Shown here: positions 25,131-34,158 of the stretch, piece by piece
Layout of the letters: every line of letters starts with the position of its first letter
Position numbering within the stretch: the first letter of the stretch is position 1
Assembly (NCBI RefSeq): GCF_026586625.1
Contig: NZ_JAODIW010000006.1
Location: forward strand, 506,927-570,926
DNA from: Halobium salinum
GTDB lineage: Archaea > Halobacteriota > Halobacteria > Halobacteriales > Haloferacaceae
DNA length: 64,000 nucleotides
Reading direction: 5' to 3'
The notes under the pieces: model-generated
The model's input: the letters and a program-made list of their open reading frames with translations, nothing else
What the model was told of the DNA's origin: nothing
Databases searched by the model: none
Translations under genes and position numbers: made by a program

Positions 25131-25436
25131 TCAGACGGCCTCGGGCGACCGCCTCGTCTCTAGCGTCTCCTCGTGGTCGAGGAAACTGAACTCCGGACGC
25201 CCCTCGACGCCGGCCTCCTTCATCTTCAGCCGGAGGTCCTCGGACTCGACGAACTCCCGGGCGCGGTCGGCGTCGTCGAACTCGAACAGGAGCGTGAGTT
25301 CGTTCGGGTCGCCGACCGACCGGAACAGTCGGTGGCTCTGCTCGGTGAACCGCTTTCGCATCCCCATGTGGTCGTCGAACACGGCCTTCCACGCCTCGAA
25401 GTCCTCCACACGGTGTCGAACGAGTAGGTGTACCAT
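25131..25436 (-). CDS. Dimeric alpha-beta barrel (ABM-like) small protein
   Basis: The 101-residue protein has the ferredoxin-like alpha-beta pattern of antibiotic-biosynthesis-monooxygenase/cyclase-type dimeric barrels. It begins HLLVRHRVEDFEAWKAVFDDH, then has a strand ELTLLFEFDDADRAREFVESED and a C-terminal EFSFLDHEET. ATG 25436 is chosen over 25445 because MVHLLVRH begins the first strand. Substrate unknown. Possibly cofactor-independent. Confidence 0.72.
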   Translation of the reverse strand: MVHLLVRHRVEDFEAWKAVFDDHMGMRKRFTEQSHRLFRSVGDPNELTLLFEFDDADRAREFVESEDLRLKMKEAGVEGRPEFSFLDHEETLETRRSPEAV

Positions 25437-25530
25437 CTCTCTCACCCAGTCCAGGTAGGCGGTGCTGACACAAAACGAGCGTTTACGGGGCGGTGACAGG
25501 ACCGGAACGGTCGATGGTGTCGACGAATCA

Positions 25531-25710
25531 CCACGACGACCCGTCGTGGCTGGCCGTTTCAGGTCTTCACTTCCGCGGTGGCGTGTACTCGCGCCAGAGG
25601 CGCTCGCGACGCGACCGACTCAGGCCTTCAACACTTCCGCGCCGGCACGAGGCGGACCGCCCGTCGGTCCGCCGTGTGCTGGCGCTTCAGGCCTTCAACA
25701 CTTCTCGCAG
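25531..25710. repeat. Three alaS tail copies each followed by a hairpin
   Basis: The alaS stop (TCA at 25687-25689, plus strand) begins an 18-nt stretch TCAGGCCTTCAACACTTC that recurs identically at 25620-25637. It recurs again, with a 3-nt deletion and one substitution, from 25559 (TCAGGTCTTCACTTC). Read in the gene's direction, each copy is followed within 9-16 nt by a different hairpin. These are GGCGGACCG/CGGTCCGCC (25651-25659, 25665-25673), GCGCC/GGCGC (25591-25595, 25599-25603) and CCACGACG/CGTCGTGG (25531-25538, 25542-25549). Confidence 0.85.
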
Positions 25711-28461
25711 CACGTCCGGCGCCTCCTCCAGCGCCTCGTCGAGCGCGTCCGTGTCGGGACCGCCGCCCTGTGCGAAGTCCGGCGGACCGCCGCCGCCGCC
25801 GCCGACCTTCGCGGCGAGTTCGCTGACGACCTCGCCGGCGTTGATGGGCACGTCGTCGGGGACGCCGACGACGAACTGGGCGCTCCCGCCGGCCGTGGAG
25901 CCGAGGACGGCGACCTTTCCCTCCGTGACGAGGGCGTTTGCGGTGGCGCGGAGTTCGTCGGAGTCGGCGTCGAGGCGCTGGACGACGACGGCGGTTCCCT
26001 CGACCTCTATCTCGTCGGCGCCGGCTTTGGCGCGCACCTCGGCGAGTTCGCTCTTCAGGCGGTCGACGGTCTTGCCGCGCTCCTTCCACTCGCGGAAGAA
26101 GCGGGCGGCCGTGTCGGGCACCTCCTGCGGGCTCACGTCGAGCGTCTCGGCGGCCTCGTAGAGGGCGTCCTCCGTGCGCTGGGTGGCGCGAACCGCGGCG
26201 TCGCCGGCGGCGAACACGATGCGCTCGACGCCGTCCTGCACCGGTTCGGTGGTGAGTATCTTGACCGCGCCGATGTCCCCCGTCCGGCGGACGTGCGTGC
26301 CACCGCAGGCCTGCACGTCCTCGGCGACCTGGATGAGCCGTATCTTCTCGCCCGGCGGAATCCCTCCCTGGTAGAGGTCGAAGCCGTGTTTCTCCTCGGC
26401 CTCGTGGCGGTCTGGCCACTCCTGCTTGACCGCGATGTTGTCCATCACGAGTTCGTTGGCGACGCGCTCTATCTCCTTGACCTCCTCGCGCGTGATGCGC
26501 TCGTAGTGGGTCACGTCGAAGCGGGAGCTGTCGACGCCCTTCTGGGCGCCGGCCTGCCGGACGTGGTCGCCGAGCACCTCGCGGGCGGCGAAGCCGACGA
26601 GGTGGGTGGCGGTGTGGTGACGCATCAGGGAACGGCGGCGCTCGGCGTCCAGCTGGCCGCGGACGAACTCGCCCTTCCCGGGGTCCTCGTCGGTTCGATG
26701 GAGGATGACGTCGTCGTGGAGTTGGACGTCGGTCACCTCGGCGGTCACGTCGTCGGCGATGATGACGCCGTGGTCGGCGGGCTGGCCGCCGCCCTCGGGG
26801 TAGAACATCGTCTGGTCGAGCACGACGTCGTAGCCGTCCTCGCGCTCGAACACGTCGAGGACGACCGCCTCGAACTCCGTGCGCTCCTGGTCCTCGTAGT
26901 AGAGGCGCTCCGTGGCGGGGAGGTCCGCGAGGCGCTCGTCGTGGCGCTCCTCCTGGGCCTTCCGCGCTGCGGTGTCGGTGTCGTGGCGGGCGGCGACCTG
27001 CCCGTAGAAGTCGTCGGGAATCTCCACCGACGCGCCGGCGTCCGCGGCGATCTCCCGGACCATGTCCGGCTGGATGCCGTGGGAGTCGTACAGCTCGAGG
27101 AGTTCGGAGACCGGGATGGAATCGCCGCGCTCGGCGTACTCCTCGGCGAGCTGACTGACGCGGCGGGAACCCCGTTCGAGCGTCTCGCGGTACTTCGCCT
27201 CCTCGGTGCGGACGATGTCGCGGATGCCGTCGCGGTTCTCGTAGCCCAGTCTTCGAGCTTGCATGTCGACGAGCTCGTCGAGCGGGGCGTCGACGCCGAC
27301 GCCGTCGACGAGGCGTTTCGTCCGGCGCAGCACCATCCGGGCGAGGTAGCCGGTGCCGACGTTCGAGGGGACGATGCCGTCGCCGAACATGTACGCCAGC
27401 GCGCGGCAGTGGTCGGCGATGGCGTAGATGTCCTCGAGCGGCGTCACGAGGGCTTCGAGTTCGTCGCGGTCGACGTCGAGGCGCTCGGCTATCTCCCCTC
27501 TCGCCGTGAGCATGTCCTCGGCCTCGTCGATGTCCATGTGGCCGGCCAGTTTGGCGGCGCGGTGGACGAGTTCCTCCTCGTCCGCCGTGAGGTCGATGCC
27601 GGCGTTCTCCTTGAGGAAATCGATCATCTCGGGGTAGACGGCCTCGTACACCGTCGGCGTCCCCTGACTCATCCACGTCCACCGCTCCAGGCCGTAGCCG
27701 GTGTCGACGATGTACGTGTCCATCGGCGAGTAGCGGTTGCCGTCTTTGAGTTCGTACTCGCCGTCGTCGTCCTGTTCCATCGACATGAAGACGAGCGTCG
27801 CGAGTTCGGCGCCCTTGTAGATGACCTCGATGGCGGGGCCGGCGTTGCCGCCGCCCACCCACGGGTCCTCGATGTACGTAATCTCGGAGATGTCGGCGCC
27901 CATCGACTCGAACAGGGTGTCACAGAGTTCGACGGTCTCGTCCTTCCAGTACACCTCGCCGGAGTAGGCGTACTCGTCGCCGACCTCCTCGCGGGCGTTG
28001 AACGCGTGGTGGGCCATCATCTCGAAGGCCATCGTGTGCCGGCCGGTCTTCCCGACGTTGTCGATGTCCTGCATCCGGATGCAGGGCTGGGAGATACAGA
28101 GGGGGTTCGCCGGCGGCGGCGTCTCGCCGGAGGTGACCAGCGGCTGGAAGTCGTAGATGGACGCCTGCGTCAGCAGTACGTCGTCGCGCCAGCGGTTGGC
28201 GGCGACGGGGTAGGGGTCGATGCGTTCGTGGCCGTGTTCCTCGAAGAAGGAGAGGAACGCCTCGCGCATCTCCTCCATCGTATACGGCTCGTCGAAGCCG
28301 GGGTCGTCGATGAAGCTGTAGTCCTCGCAGGGGGGCTCCCCGCAGAGCTCCCGGTCGTGGTCGCGCGTCCAGAAGTGCGCCCCACACGACGTACACTCCC
28401 GTCGGACGAAGTCGTTCGTCTCGAAGTACTCGAGACGGTACTCCGATTCGAGGTCGCTCAT
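25687..28461 (-). CDS. alaS: Alanyl-tRNA synthetase (archaeal type)
   Basis: The 924-residue enzyme charges tRNA-Ala. It has the archaeal N-terminal extension with a zinc-type motif (CTSCGAHFW...CGEPPCEDY), the class II catalytic core with motif 1 to 3 regions ([37 protein letters not shown]), and an editing domain with the zinc ligands HHTATHLV and [11 protein letters not shown]. The C-terminal DHHA1/oligomerisation domain ends [18 protein letters not shown] 28461 ([13 protein letters not shown]) is favoured because upstream in-frame sequence is not conserved. The stop region is triplicated downstream. It is a single gene with a short gap to tspO, which is divergent. Confidence 0.95.
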   Translation of the reverse strand: MSDLESEYRLEYFETNDFVRRECTSCGAHFWTRDHDRELCGEPPCEDYSFIDDPGFDEPYTMEEMREAFLSFFEEHGHERIDPYPVAANRWRDDVLLTQASIYDFQPLVTSGETPPPANPLCISQPCIRMQDIDNVGKTGRHTMAFEMMAHHAFNAREEVGDEYAYSGEVYWKDETVELCDTLFESMGADISEITYIEDPWVGGGNAGPAIEVIYKGAELATLVFMSMEQDDDGEYELKDGNRYSPMDTYIVDTGYGLERWTWMSQGTPTVYEAVYPEMIDFLKENAGIDLTADEEELVHRAAKLAGHMDIDEAEDMLTARGEIAERLDVDRDELEALVTPLEDIYAIADHCRALAYMFGDGIVPSNVGTGYLARMVLRRTKRLVDGVGVDAPLDELVDMQARRLGYENRDGIRDIVRTEEAKYRETLERGSRRVSQLAEEYAERGDSIPVSELLELYDSHGIQPDMVREIAADAGASVEIPDDFYGQVAARHDTDTAARKAQEERHDERLADLPATERLYYEDQERTEFEAVVLDVFEREDGYDVVLDQTMFYPEGGGQPADHGVIIADDVTAEVTDVQLHDDVILHRTDEDPGKGEFVRGQLDAERRRSLMRHHTATHLVGFAAREVLGDHVRQAGAQKGVDSSRFDVTHYERITREEVKEIERVANELVMDNIAVKQEWPDRHEAEEKHGFDLYQGGIPPGEKIRLIQVAEDVQACGGTHVRRTGDIGAVKILTTEPVQDGVERIVFAAGDAAVRATQRTEDALYEAAETLDVSPQEVPDTAARFFREWKERGKTVDRLKSELAEVRAKAGADEIEVEGTAVVVQRLDADSDELRATANALVTEGKVAVLGSTAGGSAQFVVGVPDDVPINAGEVVSELAAKVGGGGGGPPDFAQGGGPDTDALDEALEEAPDVLREVLKA

Positions 28462-28597
28462 TGCTTCTACTGTCGCCGACGGCGGGGTAAAACAGTTCCG
28501 CAAGCCTCCGACCGGCGGGTTTCCGGGGTTTGAGCGGGCGACGGGCCCCCGTGACTCGACGGGAAACCCTCACGGTTTCGCCGGTCGTCTATCGCGC

Positions 28598-29098
28598 ATG
28601 GACCTCTCACTGTCCCGACGGACTCCGCCCGTCCGCGACCTGCTGACGGCGCTCGGCTTCGTCGTCCTCGTCAACCTCGTCGGCGCCGCGCCGGCCCTGC
28701 TGGCCGGTCCCGACTCGGCGTGGTTCGCCAGCCTGGAGAAACCGGCGCTCTACCCGCCGCCCGCGACGTTCGGAATCGTCTGGACGACGCTGTTCACGCT
28801 CTCGGGGGTCGCGCTGTGGCTCGTCTGGTCGGCGCCGGCGTCGTCGGCACGACGGACCGCGCTCGTCGCCTTCGTCGCCCAGTTCGCGCTCAATCTCGCG
28901 TGGACGCCGACGTTCTTCGCCGCCCAGCAGTTGCTCGCCGGCCTGGCCGTCATCGTCGCCCTCGCGGTCGTCCTCGCGCTCACCATCGTCGCGTTCGCCA
29001 GGGTCGACCGTCGGGCCGCGTTGTTGCTCGTCCCGTACCTCGCCTGGGTCTGTTTCGCCGCCCTGCTGAACTACCGATTCCTCGTGCTGAACGGCTGA
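28598..29098 (+). CDS. tspO: TspO/MBR-family membrane protein
   Basis: The 166-residue protein has five TM helices and the TspO signature, including WFASLEKPALYPPPATFGIVWTTL (the W-x-x-L-x-K-P-x-x-x-P-P core), LNLAWTPTFF and VPYLAWVCFAALLNY. Family members bind porphyrins or tetrapyrroles and respond to light or oxygen in some archaea and bacteria. ATG 28598 gives a short basic cytoplasmic N-terminus. It is divergent from alaS with a 136-nt shared upstream region. Confidence 0.9.
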   Translation: MDLSLSRRTPPVRDLLTALGFVVLVNLVGAAPALLAGPDSAWFASLEKPALYPPPATFGIVWTTLFTLSGVALWLVWSAPASSARRTALVAFVAQFALNLAWTPTFFAAQQLLAGLAVIVALAVVLALTIVAFARVDRRAALLLVPYLAWVCFAALLNYRFLVLNG

Positions 29099-29272
29099 GT
29101 CGGCGGCGGCCCCGGAGGTTCAAGTACGAGACCGGAACCACCTCGTCCCGTCACGTAGTCCGAACCGCGCGACGGGAGCGGCCGTCCGGCACGTCGTCGT
29201 GCGGGCGGTGGCGGGGAGAAACCGATGCCGGCTGTTCGCTTCGTCTCGCTCGGAGTGCCGACCTCGGCCGGT

Positions 29273-30343
29273 CTACGCCATCTCGGAGACGACCGGCCCG
29301 ACCCGGTCGATTGCCGTCTCCACGTCCGCCTCGTCCACGTCGAGGTGGGTGCAGAACCGGACGGTGTAGGCGCCGAACGTCGACGCGCCCACGTCGCGCT
29401 CGGCGCAGGCCGCGACGAACTCGTCGGCTGGCACGTCGACGCCGGCCGTGTCGACGAGGACGATGTTCGTGTCCGGTTCGGGGACCGAGAGCCCGGTCAG
29501 TGCGTCGAGCCCTTCGGCGAGTCGCCCGGCGTTCGCGTGGTCCTCGGCGAGGCGGTCGACGTTCTCCAGGGCGAGTAGCCCCGGCGCCGCAATCATCCCG
29601 GCCTGACGCATCCCGCCACCCAGCAGTTTGCGCGTGCGGCGGGCTTCCTCGACGAACTCCTCGGGGCCGACGAGCATCGACCCGACCGGCGCGCCGAGCC
29701 CCTTCGAGAGACAGAACATCACGGTGTCGACGGAGTCGACCAATCGGGCCGGGTCGACGTCCTGTGCGACCGCCGCGTTGCAGACGCGGGCGCCGTCGAG
29801 GTGGACCGGCACGTCGTGGTCGTGGGCGACCTCCGCCGCGGCGTCGACTGCTTCTGGCGCGACGGCGACGCCGCCGCGGCTGTTGTGGCTGTTCTCCAGA
29901 CAGAGCAGGCCGGTGCCGGCGACGTGGAGCGCGGATTCGGTGACGGTCTCGCGGACCTGTTCGGGCGTCGGCACCGCCTCGGGGCCGTAGTCGAGGGGGC
30001 GAACCTGCAGTTCGGAGAGCTGTGCGAGGCCGCCGACTTCCCACTTGTAGACGTGGCCCTCGGTGTCGACGATGGCCTCCTCGCCGCGCTCGGTGTGGAC
30101 GCGGGCGGCGATCTGGTTGCCCATCGTCCCGCTGGGGACGTAGAGGCCGGCCTCCTTCCCCATGAGGTCGGCCGCGCGCGCTTCGAGTTCGTTGACCGTC
30201 GGGTCCTCGCGCTTCACGTCGTCGCCGACTTCGGCGTTCGCGGCGGCCTCGCGCATCGCGTCGCTCGGGGTGGTGACGGTGTCGCTTCGGAAGTCGAGGA
30301 GGTTTTCGTTTCTGGGGTCGTGTTCGGTGAGTTCGACGGGCAT
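29273..30343 (-). CDS. ltaE: Low-specificity L-threonine aldolase-type PLP enzyme
   Basis: The 356-residue fold-type I PLP enzyme is predicted to cleave L-threonine or allo-threonine to glycine and acetaldehyde. Seen are [17 protein letters not shown] at the N-terminus, the cofactor-stacking region (GTMGNQIA), the [13 protein letters not shown] motif with the PLP-binding Asp, and [15 protein letters not shown] with the Schiff-base Lys. Length is standard. ATG 30343 is followed by the conserved N-terminal strand. Its downstream region runs into the tspO 3' side; its upstream region holds the large hairpin at 30461. Confidence 0.88.
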   Translation of the reverse strand: MPVELTEHDPRNENLLDFRSDTVTTPSDAMREAAANAEVGDDVKREDPTVNELEARAADLMGKEAGLYVPSGTMGNQIAARVHTERGEEAIVDTEGHVYKWEVGGLAQLSELQVRPLDYGPEAVPTPEQVRETVTESALHVAGTGLLCLENSHNSRGGVAVAPEAVDAAAEVAHDHDVPVHLDGARVCNAAVAQDVDPARLVDSVDTVMFCLSKGLGAPVGSMLVGPEEFVEEARRTRKLLGGGMRQAGMIAAPGLLALENVDRLAEDHANAGRLAEGLDALTGLSVPEPDTNIVLVDTAGVDVPADEFVAACAERDVGASTFGAYTVRFCTHLDVDEADVETAIDRVGPVVSEMA

Positions 30344-30791
30344 GGGCTCTGGGTGGGAGTGTCGGTGGGTGTGTGGTTAACTGGTGTGGGTTTCGTGCTT
30401 CGGCGGTTCGTTTCTTGTCGCGCGGAGGGGACGGCGCTCGGCCGAGGAACCGGCATGAGTGGGGCTTTCGTGAGTCGCTATTGCCGTAAGCCCGTAGCGA
30501 CTACTCACGGAAGCCCCCGCAGGCTGACTCGCGCGGCTCGCTGCGCGCTTTGCTCCCTCACTTTGTTCGGTCGCTGTAGTGCTTGCGTCGCCGTGCTTCG
30601 TTCAGCCCACGGCCCCTTTCGAAGTCCCACCCACAGCACCGCGCCACACCCTCCCCAGCCGATTCGCTCGTTCCCTCCGGTCACTCGCTCATCCCTCGCG
30701 TGACCGCGCCGCGGACAGAGCCGCGGCGGCACGCGCCAGAGCAGTTGCTCGGTATCAGCGAACCTCGAACACCCCAAAAGAGCCCGAAAAA
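30344..30791. other. Gene-free 448-nt region with large hairpin and dispersed repeats
   Basis: It lies between the starts of ltaE and the 3' end of the radical SAM gene. It contains the inverted repeat at 30461-30517 and, at 30610-30640, a segment (CGGCCCCTTTCGAAGTCCC onward) closely matching 41568-41598. It also has CCGCGG-flanked short palindromes near 30710. No frame looks coding. Confidence 0.6.
30461..30517. repeat. Long inverted repeat (about 20-bp arms, 14-nt loop)
   Basis: The left arm GGGGCTTTCGTGAGTCGCTA (30461-30480) is nearly fully complementary to TAGCGACTACTCACGGAAGC plus CCC (30495-30517), with one 2-nt bulge and one G-T/mismatch. The loop is 30481-30494. It may be a terminator for the divergent flanking transcripts, a cruciform, or the remnant of a MITE-like element. 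No terminal duplications are evident. Confidence 0.65.
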
Positions 30792-31787
30792 TCAGGCCAG
30801 CGGCGTGCGCTCGACCACGGTCCCGTCGACGGTCGGGTACTGCTCGACGATTTCGCCCTCCTCCACGTCGCCGTCGCCGACCATCTCCTCCAGCAGCCAC
30901 CAGGCGATTTCGACGTGCTCCGACTTGACGGTGTAGAACTCCTCGGGAACGCCGAGGTCGTCCAGGCGCTGTTCGGTCACCCAGGTCTTCCCGTAGACGA
31001 TGGTGCCGTCGTCGGTTATCTCGTCGAACTCCCGGCGGATGTTGCGGGCCATGCGTTTGAGGCGGCGGCGGTGCTGGGCGGCGTCCTTGAACACGCTCGT
31101 ACAGAAGTAGACACGGTCGTGGTCGCCCATCGTCTCGAGGATGGCGTCGCGGGAGCCCTCGACGGCGCTCATGTGGCCCTCTTTGAGTTCGAACCCCTCC
31201 TCCTGCATCCGGCGGTAGTTGCCGTCGCTCATCTCGAACTCGTTGATGTTACAGAAGTCGGCGGCACCCTCGTCGAGAAAGTCGAGGAACTCGGGTTCGG
31301 GCCGGATGCCCGGAATCTCGAAGGCGGGAGTCAGCCCCTCCTCGCGAGCGATGTAGAGAATCTCCTCCCACTCGGTGCCGTGCATGTCGCCCCAGAGTTC
31401 GAGCGGCGGGTGGAACCGAATCTCGTCGAGGCCGGCCTCCGAGAGGCGGCGCATGTTCTCGCGGCCGCCGGTGATGCCGGTGTAGAGGTGGGTGTGGTGG
31501 TCCTCGCCGAACTCCTCTTTGAGCAGCGAAAGGTACCGACACGTCTTGTCCATCGCCTCCTGTGGCTCTCCCCCGGTGATGGAGGTGCCGAGTGCGTCCA
31601 TGCGCTTGGCCTCGCGGATGATGTCCTCGTCCTCCTCGACGAGGCGCTCGTTGGCGTACACGTCGGTGACGTTCTTGCGGTTCTCCCCGAGCGGGCAGTA
31701 GAAACAGTCCCGCTCGTCGCAGTAGCCGTAGACGAACAGCACCATCTTGCCCCCCTTGGCGCACTGTTCACAGCCCTTCGAAATCAT
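30792..31787 (-). CDS. Radical SAM protein with unusual CX4CX2C cluster motif
   Basis: The 331-residue protein belongs with archaeal uncharacterised radical SAM enzymes related to pyruvate-formate-lyase-activating enzyme (COG2108-like). The cluster motif is GYCDERDCFYCPLGE: Cys23, Cys28, Cys31, i.e. CX4CX2C rather than CX3CX2C. An additional N-terminal Cys pair (Cys6, Cys9) precedes it. SAM-binding TSITGGEPQEAM is present. The remainder is a TIM barrel with a helical C-terminus ending in a tail PLA. The substrate is unknown, possibly tRNA or cofactor chemistry. ATG 31787 is the only plausible start. Confidence 0.82.
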   Translation of the reverse strand: MISKGCEQCAKGGKMVLFVYGYCDERDCFYCPLGENRKNVTDVYANERLVEEDEDIIREAKRMDALGTSITGGEPQEAMDKTCRYLSLLKEEFGEDHHTHLYTGITGGRENMRRLSEAGLDEIRFHPPLELWGDMHGTEWEEILYIAREEGLTPAFEIPGIRPEPEFLDFLDEGAADFCNINEFEMSDGNYRRMQEEGFELKEGHMSAVEGSRDAILETMGDHDRVYFCTSVFKDAAQHRRRLKRMARNIRREFDEITDDGTIVYGKTWVTEQRLDDLGVPEEFYTVKSEHVEIAWWLLEEMVGDGDVEEGEIVEQYPTVDGTVVERTPLA

Positions 31788-31924
31788 TCGTTACACCCGG
31801 ATTGCCCGTCGAGCGGGAAAAAGCGTGCGTTCCGTCGGTGCCGACGGCCGGTCACCTGCGCCGGGCGTCGACCCGCGACCCCCACGGCGACTGGTATTTC
31901 CGGTTCCGCCACCTTCTCTCACCC

Positions 31925-32608
31925 ATGTCATCACACGACCGTGCCGCGTCCCGTCCCACGACCAGGCGGACGCTCCTCGGTGCCTGCGGCCTCGCGCTCG
32001 CGACCGGCCTCGCCGGCTGTTCCGGCCGGGTCGTCACCGGCGGCGACGTCGCCTTCGAGGCCGCGCCGGCGGGCGTCGCGAGCGCGACCCTCGACAACAC
32101 CGGCTACGAGCGCTACGACCGCGCCGAGGAGGTCGTCACCCGCGAGTACACCGTCGCCGGGGTCACCCGCGAGGTCCGGGTCACGAACGTCGTCACGTCC
32201 TACGACCGGGCGCTCGACCTCGGCGCCCTCGGCCGATACCGGGCGGGCGTGTTCACCGTCGTCTCCTCGCCGCAGGTCCGCTTCCTCTGGGAGACGTTCA
32301 ACCCGCTCGGCGAGATGTCGACCGACGAGGTCGCCGCGAGGGTCGACGACCGCTACGAGAGCGTCCGGAACGTGAGTCGAGACCGGACGTATCAGGTGCC
32401 GATACTCGGCGAGGAGCGGACCGTGACACGCTACACCGCGGAGGCGGTGCTCGTCGACGGGCAGGTCGCCGTCGAAATCTACCTCTACGTCACCGACGTG
32501 GCTCGGGCCGGCGAGGACTTCGTCGTCGCCGTCGGTGCCCATCCCAGAGTACTCGACGGCAGCGGGGCGATGCTCGCCCTCGCCGAAGCGCTCGAACACG
32601 GGGCGTAG
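31925..32608 (+). CDS. DUF6517-type Tat-exported lipoprotein
   Basis: The 227-residue protein has a twin-arginine signal with lipobox: PTTRRTLLGACGLALATGLAGC, Cys near residue 35. The mature part is a beta-rich domain typical of haloarchaeal DUF6517 (TREYTVAGVTREVRVTNVVTSY..., and a C-terminal FVVAVGAHPRVLDGSG strand). Export is predicted to be by the Tat pathway followed by lipid anchoring outside. ATG 31925 gives the twin-arginine signal a normal n-region; the frame extends upstream without conservation. Function unknown. Confidence 0.78.
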   Translation: MSSHDRAASRPTTRRTLLGACGLALATGLAGCSGRVVTGGDVAFEAAPAGVASATLDNTGYERYDRAEEVVTREYTVAGVTREVRVTNVVTSYDRALDLGALGRYRAGVFTVVSSPQVRFLWETFNPLGEMSTDEVAARVDDRYESVRNVSRDRTYQVPILGEERTVTRYTAEAVLVDGQVAVEIYLYVTDVARAGEDFVVAVGAHPRVLDGSGAMLALAEALEHGA

Positions 32609-32692
32609 CCGCCCGACCACGCTCCCGTCCCTCGGTCGCATCCCCGGTCCGCTCCCGAAAGCAAATATAGCCCGCCGTCCAAGCACCGCCAG

Positions 32693-33841
32693 ATGCTGCT
32701 GGTCCTCTGTGTCGACCTCGACGACGACCTCGGCCGCAAGACGGGGCGGCGCACCCCCGTCGTCGGTCGGGACGAGGTCGAGTCGGCCGCCGTCGCTCTC
32801 GCGACCGTCGACCCCGAGGACTCGGACGTGAACGTGCTCTTTCAGGGGGTTCACGCGTACGACGAACTGTCCAGCGAGGGCGGCGAGGAGGTCGAGGTCG
32901 CGGCCGTCACCGGCACTAACGGCAGCGACGTGAAGGCCAACCGCGCCGTCGGCGAGGAGGTCGACACCGTGCTCGCCTCGCTGTCGACGGGCGAGAACGT
33001 CCGCGCCATCGTCATCACCGACGGCGCACAGGACGAGTCCGTCCTCCCGGTCATCCGCTCGCGGGTGCCCATCGACGGCGTCCGTCGGGTGGTCGTCCGG
33101 CAGGCACAGGACCTGGAGTCGATGTACTACACCATCAAGCAGGTGCTCGCCGACCCGGAGACGAGAGGCACCATCCTCGTCCCGCTCGGCATCCTGCTCC
33201 TGGTGTACCCGTTCGTCGTCATCGCCGGTATCTTCGGCGTCGGCGGTGCGACGGTGCTCGGACTCACCTCGGCCCTGCTCGGCCTGTACACCCTCTTTCG
33301 CGGGCTGGGCCTGGAGCGCGTCGTCGACGACGCCGTCACCCACCTGCGGAACGTCCTCTACGCCGGCCGGGTGACGCTCATCACCTACATCGTCGCCGCC
33401 GCGCTGCTCGTGGTCGGCGGCGTACAGGGCGTGGAGACGCTCGACGCCGTCGGCGACGCGGTCGACGGGGCGCTCCCGCCTGCGGCGGTCCTCGCGGCGG
33501 TCGTCCACGGCGCCGTCCAGTGGTTCGCCGCCGCCGGCGTCACGTCGAGTCTGGGGCAGGTGACCGACGAGTACCTCGCGGACCGCTTCAAGTGGCGCTA
33601 CCTCAACGCGCCGTTCTACGTGGCCGCCATCGCGGTCGTCCTGTTCGCCGTCTCGGGGTTCTTCCTCTCCAGTTTCCTCTACCCCGGACTGGACCTTGCC
33701 GCGGTCGCCGGCGTCTGGCCGTTCTCGCTCACCGACCTCGCCGTGGCGCTCGTCGTCGGCACACTGCTCGGCGTCCTGAGCACGCTGACGTTCGCCATCG
33801 CCGAGTCCCGGTACCCGACCGGCGCGGAACAGCCGGCGTGA
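32693..33841 (+). CDS. DUF373 membrane protein
   Basis: The 382-residue protein has an N-terminal cytoplasmic domain (about residues 1-155) beginning LLVLCVDLDDDLGRKTG. It contains a phosphatase/kinase-like Asp cluster and GENVRAIVITDGAQDESVLP. Five to six TM helices follow from about residue 160 to the C-terminus. This is the DUF373 layout, widespread in archaea and of unknown function. The soluble domain with DxDD and a DGxxDE stretch suggests phosphate or nucleotide chemistry coupled to the membrane, which is speculative. ATG 32693 begins exactly at the first strand. Confidence 0.82.
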   Translation: MLLVLCVDLDDDLGRKTGRRTPVVGRDEVESAAVALATVDPEDSDVNVLFQGVHAYDELSSEGGEEVEVAAVTGTNGSDVKANRAVGEEVDTVLASLSTGENVRAIVITDGAQDESVLPVIRSRVPIDGVRRVVVRQAQDLESMYYTIKQVLADPETRGTILVPLGILLLVYPFVVIAGIFGVGGATVLGLTSALLGLYTLFRGLGLERVVDDAVTHLRNVLYAGRVTLITYIVAAALLVVGGVQGVETLDAVGDAVDGALPPAAVLAAVVHGAVQWFAAAGVTSSLGQVTDEYLADRFKWRYLNAPFYVAAIAVVLFAVSGFFLSSFLYPGLDLAAVAGVWPFSLTDLAVALVVGTLLGVLSTLTFAIAESRYPTGAEQPA

Positions 33842-34017
33842 GCCGGTGGCTGACGCATCGGGCTCGCACGGGAACGGCGATACCCGACCACCCGGCATGG
33901 GTGGGGCCCCTTCCGAGGGACGTAACCACCTCTCGGAACCGAGCGGTCCGAACATCCGAAACCCTCGAACCCTCGCCGAAACCCTCATACGCCGTCCGGA
34001 AAATCAGAAGGATAGAG
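33842..34017. other. Upstream region of the trpS leader
   Basis: It holds a dispersed-repeat segment (33893-33919; ATGGGTGGGGCCCCTTCCG core, related to 40891-40917). Further downstream a candidate promoter lies at 33977-33990: CGAAAC as BRE and CTCATAC as a TATA-like box. This would place transcription start near 34011-34018, at or just before the leader ATG. No protein gene is visible before 34018. Confidence 0.4.
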
Positions 34018-34095
34018 ATGCAGTCCGCTCCCTGGCGCTGGCGCTCGCACGCCTCCGGAGCGGACAGTCCCGTCGCCGTCGTCGCCGCGGCCTAA
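34018..34095 (+). CDS. Candidate Trp leader peptide (25 codons, W-R-W)
   Basis: ATG 34018 opens a 25-codon frame ending at TAA 34093-34095. The peptide begins MQSAPWRWRSH and ends in Ala/Val-rich VAVVAAA; Trp codons are at 34033-34035 and 34039-34041. Two tryptophans in 25 residues, just upstream of tryptophanyl-tRNA synthetase and inside hairpin-forming sequence, is the layout of an attenuator leader peptide. The start codon is at or near the predicted 5' end of the transcript. Translation would stall here when charged Trp-tRNA is low. The ORF's reality is inferred from context; it is too short to be conserved by family. Confidence 0.6.
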   Translation: MQSAPWRWRSHASGADSPVAVVAAA

Positions 34096-34158
34096 CCCGA
34101 CGCCGACGCGCCGGGCGCTCACTCGCTCCGTTCCTCGAACCGACCGACGAGCGCCAGC
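34023..34158 (+). promoter_or_regulatory. Alternative RNA structures of the trpS leader (attenuator-like)
   Basis: Stem 1: GTCCGCTCC (34023-34031) pairs perfectly with GGAGCGGAC (34057-34065) and holds the Trp codons in its 25-nt loop. Stem 2: GCTGGCGCTCG (34037-34047, inside that loop and overlapping the second Trp codon) pairs perfectly over 11 bp with CGAGCGCCAGC (34148-34158), ending 21 nt before the trpS ATG. A third helix, CGTCGCCGTCG/CGACGCCGACG (34071-34081, 34098-34108, one mismatch), brackets the leader stop codon. Stems 1 and 2 compete or form a pseudoknot, so ribosome position on the leader could switch trpS translation or transcription. Confidence 0.55.

Noticed and set aside
25113-25142. 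GGCCGTCT repeat at the end of the ABM-like gene as another tail copy
   Set aside because: Only eight identical bases at 20-nt spacing; not distinguishable from chance in GC-rich DNA.
25462-28533. Very long open frame (over 1,000 codons) on the plus strand
   Set aside because: It is antisense to alaS, whose protein has every expected motif. Long antisense frames are routine in GC-rich haloarchaeal genes, and the translated product has no recognisable domain.
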